From assembly GCA_023251415.1 (NCBI GenBank), contig JAHEYX010000093.1:1-9818 (forward strand): a DNA stretch of 9,818 nt, read 5' to 3'. This stretch comes from Chitinophagales bacterium. Lineage in GTDB: Bacteria; Bacteroidota; Bacteroidia; Chitinophagales; CAIODY01. Shown piece by piece: positions 5,417 through 9,818 of this stretch. Under the pieces are notes generated by a model. That model worked only from the letters and a program-made list of their open reading frames with translations, was not told where the DNA came from and did not search any database. Position numbers and translations under genes: made by a program. Positions within the stretch are counted from its first letter, which is position 1, and every line of letters begins with the position of its first letter.

Positions 5417-6982
5417 TTAAATTAATGATTTGACAACTTGCTCAACAAGCCATTCCATGGCTGGAGGCGTTACTGCATTACCTAATTGCTTTACTTTCGC
5501 TTTATTATCACCTAATACAATGTAATCTGGTGCAAAAGCCATGGCTGCTTGTATTTCTTTTGGTTTTAACATTCTATAATAGCAATCTTCTAATCGTGGC
5601 TCCTGATAAGTGGCCATAAAATGACGCTCACCAGTTGTTATAGTTCCGGCAGCTTCTAGCATGTGTTTTGCACCTGGATTTCCATTGTAGTAAGTTAAAA
5701 AGCTTTGCCACGCATCGGTTGAAACTACACCTTGATTTATAGCACCTGCGGTAACAGTACTGAATGGCTGTGATGCCGGTTTAAGTTTACCTGTTCTATT
5801 ACATTCAACTGTGAAAGGACAGATAAGTCCAAAAGTTTGTCTTGTTGTTTGCGTGCTAAATGGCTCTTGTATTGAATTGGTATATCCATCAAGCAAAGTA
5901 TGTTCACCTTTCATAACAAATGGCATTACCAATTTAAAGCCCGGGTTTGTCGAAATTGTTTGAATACTTTCAAGTAATGACTTAACTCTAAAGTCAACTC
6001 CTGTACTCTGTTGATCATTAACAAGAAAAGGCACAACTAGACCGTGGTGGTCGTTAGTTGTTATTGTTCCTACAGGAGTGGTTATTGGCCGAATTAGTCC
6101 GGGTGTATAATTTATATCCAGTAATGGCTCTTTACCGTATTTTTTTAAGCCGTATTCAATCCTACGTATAGTATTGGGCGAAAGTGGTTTTGATCGATCT
6201 CCTATTCTTTTTCCTATATCTGTCCAGTCGATGCAATTGAATGCAGCATGATAGTAAGGCTCCACTTTTGAACGATGTACAGGGCAGCTATAATAGTATT
6301 GTGTTTTAAACTTGCCAAAAGGTTTGCTATTATTCTTCCATGTTTGGACGGCATTTATATCATGGCCACATTCTGGACAATAGGCTTTAGGTTTAAACTC
6401 AAGGTCCGGAGTACGTTGTTTTGATTTCCAAAAAACAACGTACATTCTATCACGTGATTGGGGCGTGGGAAAACAATGCATTGAATTGATGTAAACGCAT
6501 TTGTGCGAATATCCCATTGAGTGCATTGCTTGTAGCCAAGCGTCCCACATTATCCATTTCCTGGCATCGACTACATTCTCAACTATGATAGCTTTGTAGT
6601 TGTGTCTTTCAGCGAATCTGCAAACATCCCACATCGTGGCTCGACTTCTTTCAGCTGCCGCATCCAAAACACCTTTGGTAAATAAATCCAAGTTTTGAGC
6701 TACCTGCTTTTTTCCTTTAGCAAGTGAATGATTTGTACATTCAGGGCTTGTTATTAGGATGTCTGTTGTTGGATAATAACGAGGGTCACAAGCTTGTATA
6801 TCTGTGCAATCGTGTTGAGTGTCAGGAAAATTTGCTTCGTGTGTTGCAATTGCTTGTTTCCAATGATTCAAGGCAAGTTTTACGCCTATATTGCTTCCAT
6901 ATTTTAATGCAACATTACGCACTCCTTGACTTGAGCCTCCCGCTCCGCAGAACTGGTCTGTAAATGTTAAATTTGATTTCAT
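5417..6982 (-). CDS. dcm: Phage-type C5-cytosine DNA methyltransferase
   Basis: The 521-residue product has motif I FCGAGGSSQG (residues 11-20), motif IV SPECTNHS (79-86, catalytic C82), motif VI ENV (135-137), motif VIII QSRDR (175-179) and motif X GNAV (501-504). Together these define a SAM-dependent cytosine-C5 methylase. Motif IV reads PEC rather than the usual PC, a variant I associate with phage enzymes. A Cys-rich insert (CPEC at 202-205, CPVH at 233-236) may bind zinc. The target-recognition region holds about five degenerate copies of a T(I/V/Q)(T/S)T..GL(V/I).PF.V module (299-460). It starts 4 bases after the 86-residue gene and ends 4 bases before dam. No partner endonuclease is present, so it probably serves antirestriction. 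The methylated sequence is unknown. Confidence 0.9.
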   Translation of the reverse strand: MKSNLTFTDQFCGAGGSSQGVRNVALKYGSNIGVKLALNHWKQAIATHEANFPDTQHDCTDIQACDPRYYPTTDILITSPECTNHSLAKGKKQVAQNLDLFTKGVLDAAAERSRATMWDVCRFAERHNYKAIIVENVVDARKWIMWDAWLQAMHSMGYSHKCVYINSMHCFPTPQSRDRMYVVFWKSKQRTPDLEFKPKAYCPECGHDINAVQTWKNNSKPFGKFKTQYYYSCPVHRSKVEPYYHAAFNCIDWTDIGKRIGDRSKPLSPNTIRRIEYGLKKYGKEPLLDINYTPGLIRPITTPVGTITTNDHHGLVVPFLVNDQQSTGVDFRVKSLLESIQTISTNPGFKLVMPFVMKGEHTLLDGYTNSIQEPFSTQTTRQTFGLICPFTVECNRTGKLKPASQPFSTVTAGAINQGVVSTDAWQSFLTYYNGNPGAKHMLEAAGTITTGERHFMATYQEPRLEDCYYRMLKPKEIQAAMAFAPDYIVLGDNKAKVKQLGNAVTPPAMEWLVEQVVKSLI

Positions 6983-6986
6983 GTTG

Positions 6987-7247
6987 TTAGTTTAATCTGC
7001 CTCTAAGCCATGCTGTAATTGCATCGCTTAAATGCTGTGAGTTAGAACATATTATTCCATGTGATGAACCGAATAGCTTTACTTCAACTTCGTAGGTGAA
7101 GCCTTCGCTTACTATTGAGAATTCAAGTGTGCAGCCTTTGAATTTTACGTATTGTATTCCTGCACGGAAATACAATTCTTCGGTTTCTTCATGCGGAAAC
7201 ATTTCAATGATTCCTTTAATTACACTGGAGGTAAGAGCTGCTGCCAT
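6987..7247 (-). CDS. 86-residue protein, unknown function
   Basis: This small soluble protein matches no family I know. The order of elements looks alpha-beta-alpha: an N-terminal helix (SSVIKGIIEMFPHE), four or five predicted strands in the middle (LYFRAGIQYVKF, CTLEFSIVS, FTYEVEVKLFG) and a C-terminal helix (LSDAITAWLRGRLN). There is no signal, membrane segment or metal site. ATG 7247 lies 4 bases after the preceding stop, and its own stop is 4 bases before the Dcm ATG. It is therefore firmly in the methylase operon and probably belongs to the same early-expressed accessory set. Confidence 0.65.
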   Translation of the reverse strand: MAAALTSSVIKGIIEMFPHEETEELYFRAGIQYVKFKGCTLEFSIVSEGFTYEVEVKLFGSSHGIICSNSQHLSDAITAWLRGRLN

Positions 7248-7251
7248 ATTA

Positions 7252-7446
7252 TTATGAAATTTTGAGGGTTAGCATTTTGTCGAGGTTAGAAGTAGCGTTG
7301 TAATCTTCGAAGTGCTCTGCCAAGACAAGAGCGCTTTTAATGTCTTTACGATTTAATTCGTATACATCAATGCAGCTTAGGCGCTGCACTGATGTTAGAT
7401 TGTACTGGGCTAGGTCGCCATCAATAGCGTGATGTGTTTTTGACAT
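7252..7446 (-). CDS. 64-residue protein, unknown function
   Basis: ATG 7446 follows the stop of the preceding gene after a single base (TAATATG), and the stop lies 4 bases before the next ATG, so this is a coupled operon gene. The product is polar and mostly helical (RLSCIDVYELNRKDIKSALV, residues 22-41, then LAEHFEDYNATSNLDKMLTL), mildly acidic, without membrane or metal motifs. The frame stays open far upstream, to 8109. That extension would run backwards through the structured repeat and the KGNNAGKPL gene and has no protein-like composition, so I accept only the 64-residue version. No family is recognised. Confidence 0.6.
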   Translation of the reverse strand: MSKTHHAIDGDLAQYNLTSVQRLSCIDVYELNRKDIKSALVLAEHFEDYNATSNLDKMLTLKIS

Positions 7447-7447
7447 A

Positions 7448-7900
7448 TTAATGATTTTTAAAGGATGGATTTTGATAAAAAAGTATTGTGTGCAGGAGCT
7501 GACGGTGAACTTGTAATTGCTTGCGCAGTAATTCCTCTGCTGAGCGTTTGTGTTCGGCAAAAATGCGCATCCGAACAACCGCTTTTCTGTAGTGTTCTGA
7601 ACGTTCAGTTGCAGCGAGCATGCCTCTTTCGAGTGATTTTTCGACATCACGCTTAACCAGGTACGGAATAACTGAACCGCGCAAATGAATTGAATAGTGT
7701 TTTCCCTGCCAAAGTGCATATGAAAGCCAGTAGAAATATTCGCGTTGGTCATAATCAGCGCATTCCACAATGAAGCAGTTGGGGCATGGTTCTTTGAGTG
7801 GTTTCCCGGCGTTGTTGCCTTTTGCCAAGATGAAAAAATAGTTATCCGGCATTTTGTTGGCAATAGTACTAGTGAAGCATTTGATTGATGGTATTTGCAT
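7448..7900 (-). CDS. Bacteroidota mobile-element protein (KGNNAGKPL/PCPNCF family, DUF6943-like)
   Basis: The 150-residue product has FFILAKGNNAGKPLKEPCPN (residues 22-41) followed by CFIVECADYDQREYFYWLSY and ALWQGKHY. It ends in a long charged helical region (about 85-140). I recognise this layout (KG.N.GKPL, PCPNCF, W..YALW.GK) from hypothetical proteins that are common in Bacteroidota prophages and integrative elements. I believe it corresponds to DUF6943, but the family number is from memory. The biochemical role is unknown, and the two Cys in PCPNC could bind a metal together with other residues. It is the first gene after repeat copy B, with a 55-base leader, and is followed after one base by the 64-residue gene. 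Confidence 0.75.
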   Translation of the reverse strand: MQIPSIKCFTSTIANKMPDNYFFILAKGNNAGKPLKEPCPNCFIVECADYDQREYFYWLSYALWQGKHYSIHLRGSVIPYLVKRDVEKSLERGMLAATERSEHYRKAVVRMRIFAEHKRSAEELLRKQLQVHRQLLHTILFYQNPSFKNH

Positions 7901-7955
7901 AAAGTAAATTTTTCTGCAACATTGCCATCGCGCTGCTGAGCTGTCAATGTTTTCT

Positions 7956-8100
7956 TAAAAAAAATACTACCATTGACCGGCTTAATTTTTACATAAGCCG
8001 AAGTCAAGGGCTGGAGATTTTTTTTAGAAACCTGTAAGGCTTGACATTGACTGCAACTTGTATAGCGGCATCTTTGCTGAAAACTATTTACTATGCTAAA
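7956..8100 (-). ncRNA. Repeated structured intergenic element, copy B (terminator-like)
   Basis: On the minus strand the copy starts 5 bases after the stop of the 151-residue gene with TTTAGCATAGT (8100-8090). It runs through CAAGCC and GGTTT blocks, A8 and CTCCAGCCCTTGAC (8016-8003). It then forms an outer stem CCCTTGAC/GTCAATGG with one mismatch (8010-8003 with 7977-7970) and an inner stem CGGCTTA/TAAGCCG (8000-7994 with 7984-7978). A TT bulge sits on the 5' side as in copy A, and it ends in U8 (7964-7957). The inner stem differs from copy A while pairing is kept. Downstream, CATTGAC (7949-7943) is a perfect complement of GTCAATG in the 3' arm and could compete for it. Confidence 0.7.
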
Positions 8101-8105
8101 TACCA

Positions 8106-8561
8106 TCATGCTTCACTGGTCTTTGGCAAATGAAATAAGCTAGCTTCACCTTTCATCTTGAAAAGGCTACCACAACAATTACACTCAAATCCCTCTGCAT
8201 TCAACTGCTCTAATGCCTGATTATGGTATTCAAATTCTGCTGGCTCTTCTTTGAAAGGAAAACAAATTTTTGCATCGCGCGTGCAGAATGGACACGTAAA
8301 GTCGAAATAAATCAATTCAGCAACTTTTTCGCTGCAATCTTCAACGTACAGATTTTTTTTTCGGATGCCTGGACGGCCGAAATCAAACAATACAACTGCA
8401 AAAGCTTGTTTACCGGCAGTGATGGCTTGCCATTCCTTTAAAAAATCCAAATGCTTTGGATTGTTATAATCAATTGGATTACCCATTACGGTATTGTATG
8501 GATAATTATTCCCTCTGTAATAATAGTAGCTGAATTTTGTTGGGTGAATGAACTTTGTCAT
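8106..8561 (-). CDS. 151-residue protein with Cys4 zinc ribbon
   Basis: An N-terminal part rich in aromatic residues (SYYYYRGNNYPYNT, residues 11-24) is followed by a strand-rich region (FAVVLFDFG). The C-terminal half contains two CxxC knuckles, CPFC (90-93) and CNCC (127-130), which should form one zinc ribbon. This suggests nucleic-acid or protein binding. There is no membrane segment, and I recognise no specific family. It lies 61 bases after the ASCH-like gene, and its stop codon is followed within 5 bases by repeat copy B, so it is probably the last gene of the replication operon. The 128-residue gene, which also ends in a Cys4 site, precedes copy A in the same way. Confidence 0.65.
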   Translation of the reverse strand: MTKFIHPTKFSYYYYRGNNYPYNTVMGNPIDYNNPKHLDFLKEWQAITAGKQAFAVVLFDFGRPGIRKKNLYVEDCSEKVAELIYFDFTCPFCTRDAKICFPFKEEPAEFEYHNQALEQLNAEGFECNCCGSLFKMKGEASLFHLPKTSEA

Positions 8562-8622
8562 GAGTGTTTGTATTTAATGCGCTCCGGATAGTAGCGGCAC
8601 CGAAGTAAAGCGGATAGCCGGA

Positions 8623-8985
8623 CTAAGCGCCCTCCGGATTATATTTTACAAGTAGAATTATATCCATTATTCGAGTTTGCTCCGGCTTAAGCCTATACAT
8701 TGTCCGGATAATTTTCTTAGTTTCTTCTGCATTATATCCTGTATCCAGGTAACAGGTGATTTCCGGCAACTTATCTATTGAACATTGAACTACTTTCTCC
8801 ACTTTAACAAGCCCAATGAATTGACCTTTTAAAAGCTCAGCAAAGACAGCTCCGACATAGAACCGACTTGGATTTGTTAACCGAATTGTTGTATGAGCAT
8901 CACTGTATAGCTTTTTATTCCAATTATTAGAAAAAGCCAAAACATTATATTGAACACCGTTATGAATATGAAATAGTGCCATCAT
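8623..8985 (-). CDS. ASCH/PUA-like domain protein, 120 residues
   Basis: The segment HTTIRL (residues 31-36), then VGAVFAELL (44-52), GLVKVEKVVQ (58-67), the LPEI helix and DTGYNAEETKKIIRTMY (81-97) follow the usual order of ASCH domains: a TTIR strand, a vGd strand, an i..V strand, then a conserved G and a helix ending in Y. ASCH belongs to the PUA-like fold, which binds RNA or modified nucleotides, so a role in RNA or modified-DNA handling during replication is possible. The gene has two adjacent ATG codons (8985 and 8982), and the first overlaps the TGA of the 33-residue peptide as ATGA. Assignment to ASCH is by motif order only. Confidence 0.6.
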   Translation of the reverse strand: MMALFHIHNGVQYNVLAFSNNWNKKLYSDAHTTIRLTNPSRFYVGAVFAELLKGQFIGLVKVEKVVQCSIDKLPEITCYLDTGYNAEETKKIIRTMYRLKPEQTRIMDIILLVKYNPEGA

Positions 8986-9083
8986 TTTTTACTATTTAAA
9001 ACTTTAAAGAATGCAATCGCTAGACCTATTATAATTATGTCAGCTGTGCTAACTAAAGCAAGTAGTATGTACTGTTGCATCAT
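8982..9083 (-). CDS. 33-residue membrane peptide
   Basis: ATG 9083-9081 overlaps the stop of the primase-helicase gene as TAATG, and its TGA (8984-8982) overlaps the ATG of the next gene as ATGA. Both junctions favour translation by coupled ribosomes. The peptide begins MMQQYILLALVSTADIIIIG, continues LAIAFFKVLNSKK, and is almost entirely one membrane helix with a basic C-terminal tail, so it should be a small inner-membrane protein. No family is recognised. Small hydrophobic peptides of phages can act as holins, membrane anchors or superinfection factors. Nothing here selects one of these, and its place among replication genes does not suggest lysis. Confidence 0.6.
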   Translation of the reverse strand: MMQQYILLALVSTADIIIIGLAIAFFKVLNSKK

Positions 9084-9818
9084 TAGAATGGGATTTCAGG
9101 AGTTAAATATTTTTCAGGTGTTTTATAGCTTACTGGTTTTCGTCCAGATTTATATGCATTTATGTAATTGACCTCAATCGCATCAAACATATCGTAGATC
9201 GTATCACCTGGAAATACATCTTCTATCAAGAAGTGGTAAGGCATGCCTGCGAATTTTTCTTCCAAATCAATATCCTTATTCCCATTGCGATCATAACGCG
9301 CTTTAAAATTTGGGTACTTCGCCATCACGCAAGGGAGTTTCTTCATGGAATCTTTTAAAACGGTTTCGAGGTACCCCATAGATGCATTTTTTACAACCGT
9401 TTGAAGCTCCTTTAATAGATCGCTTTTTGTGATAAAGATTTCTGTTATACATGTTGCATCGCTACGTTCGGTTATATCATCACTTTTGATTTCCAAAACA
9501 CAGCAATAGCGCCAAAACATATTCCTGAGCCAGTAGATTAGTTCCTTTTCCAAGGTACTTCTAGTACGGGCGGTAACTTCTTTCATCGCATCTGTGAAGT
9601 ACACATCTTTAGTGAACCATAAATTTGTAAGTGGTTCGGGATGAGCCATTGGGCGCTCCTTTAGAAAAAGCAAAAAAGCAGGGATTTCACCAATTAATGT
9701 ATCTAACATTTTTGGATCATCTTTAGATCCCTTCTTATCGAATGGGGTAAGCTTCATAACTGCCCAGCGTCTTTCATCAAGATCGATCTTAATGAAATTG
9801 AAATTATTTGTCGCCAGG
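9083..9818 (-). CDS. Replicative primase-helicase, C-terminal part (SF3/DUF5906-like)
   Basis: The frame is open to the right edge, leaving 244 C-terminal residues visible. The segment at the edge, LATNNFNFIKIDLDERRWAV, fits the sensor (motif C-like Asn) and the following conserved region of superfamily 3 helicases of the D5/DUF5906 group. EIPAFLLFLKERPM and FTKDVYFTDAMKEV match the region after the helicase core that I know from Bacteroidota phage and element primase-helicases. The tail (PFKxKTPEKYLTP-like end) is unremarkable. It would unwind, and possibly prime, the element's own replication fork. An internal ATG at 9757 is not the true start, because coding continues upstream without a stop. 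It heads the operon with the 33-residue peptide and the ASCH-like gene. Confidence 0.75.
   Translation of the reverse strand, partial: LATNNFNFIKIDLDERRWAVMKLTPFDKKGSKDDPKMLDTLIGEIPAFLLFLKERPMAHPEPLTNLWFTKDVYFTDAMKEVTARTRSTLEKELIYWLRNMFWRYCCVLEIKSDDITERSDATCITEIFITKSDLLKELQTVVKNASMGYLETVLKDSMKKLPCVMAKYPNFKARYDRNGNKDIDLEEKFAGMPYHFLIEDVFPGDTIYDMFDAIEVNYINAYKSGRKPVSYKTPEKYLTPEIPF

Noticed and set aside
6724..6963. Plus-strand open frame inside the Dcm gene
   Set aside because: It lies antisense to conserved motifs I and IV of the methylase and has no family features.
7465..7656. Plus-strand open frame opposite the KGNNAGKPL gene
   Set aside because: Shadow of a conserved-looking minus-strand gene; cysteine-rich antisense composition.
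7906..7949. Sigma-70-like TTGACA (minus strand, near 7948) upstream of the KGNNAGKPL gene
   Set aside because: The matching -10 at 17-base spacing is CAATGT, a poor box, and Bacteroidota promoters do not use this consensus.
7447..8109. Long open frame extending the 64-residue gene upstream to 285 residues
   Set aside because: It runs through the structured repeat and antiparallel to nothing, in another frame of the recognisable KGNNAGKPL gene on the same strand. Its composition is unlike a folded protein, and only the part after ATG 7446 is supported.
8223..8441. Plus-strand open frame opposite the 151-residue zinc-ribbon gene
   Set aside because: Antisense of the Cys4 region, with no start context and no motif.
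8582..8639. CTCCGGAT direct repeat and short CCGG palindromes between the ASCH-like and 151-residue genes
   Set aside because: Eight-base repeats 50 bases apart partly within coding sequence; no larger structure or U-tract supports a function.

Overview
The window looks like part of a mobile element of the phylum Bacteroidota, either a (pro)virus or a phage-like plasmid. This rests on four observations. The DNA is AT-rich. There is a match to the Bacteroidota promoter (-33 TTTG, -7 TAnnTTTG). The genes lie on one strand with ATGA or TAATG overlaps. The recognisable families (short RadC/JAB protein, orphan phage-type Dam and Dcm methylases, primase-helicase of the DUF5906 type, a KG.N.GKPL/PCPNCF protein) are common in mobile DNA of that phylum. 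No rRNA, tRNA, CRISPR array, IS element, integrase, terminase, portal or tail gene is visible. Every gene I accept is on the minus strand, so transcription runs from right to left.

Right part (9818 to 8100): the C-terminal part of a replicative primase-helicase enters from the right edge. It is followed, with overlapping stop and start codons, by an unannotated 33-residue membrane peptide and an ASCH/PUA-like protein, and then by a 151-residue protein with a Cys4 zinc ribbon. Middle part (8100 to 3650): a module of six closely spaced genes (KGNNAGKPL protein, 64-residue protein, 86-residue protein, Dcm, Dam, 128-residue zinc-ribbon protein) is bounded on both sides by a repeated intergenic element of about 140 bases. 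The two copies share end motifs and fold into the same two-stem hairpin with an oligo-U tail, although the inner stems differ in sequence. After the second copy comes a RadC-type protein.

Non-coding region (3651 to 3074, about 580 bases): beside radC is a perfect 17-bp inverted repeat with a third degenerate copy between its arms. Next come a G-rich patch and then twelve GTAAAG/CTTTAC hexamers, mirror-ordered about position 3346. The region ends in a good Bacteroidota promoter for the left operon. It is the best candidate in the window for a replication origin or master control region.

Left part (3073 to 1): a tightly overlapping operon of small proteins (two with coiled coils, one single-pass membrane protein, one acidic protein with a hydrophobic tail). 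It ends in a 185-residue P-loop ATPase resembling HerA/FtsK or Zot-type DNA-packaging ATPases, a 57-residue helix-turn-helix protein and a terminator. A further small membrane protein runs off the left edge. A compact ATPase next to several small membrane or coiled-coil proteins, with no tail genes, suggests the morphogenesis module of a tailless membrane-containing or filamentous virus. That is an inference: no capsid gene lies inside the window.
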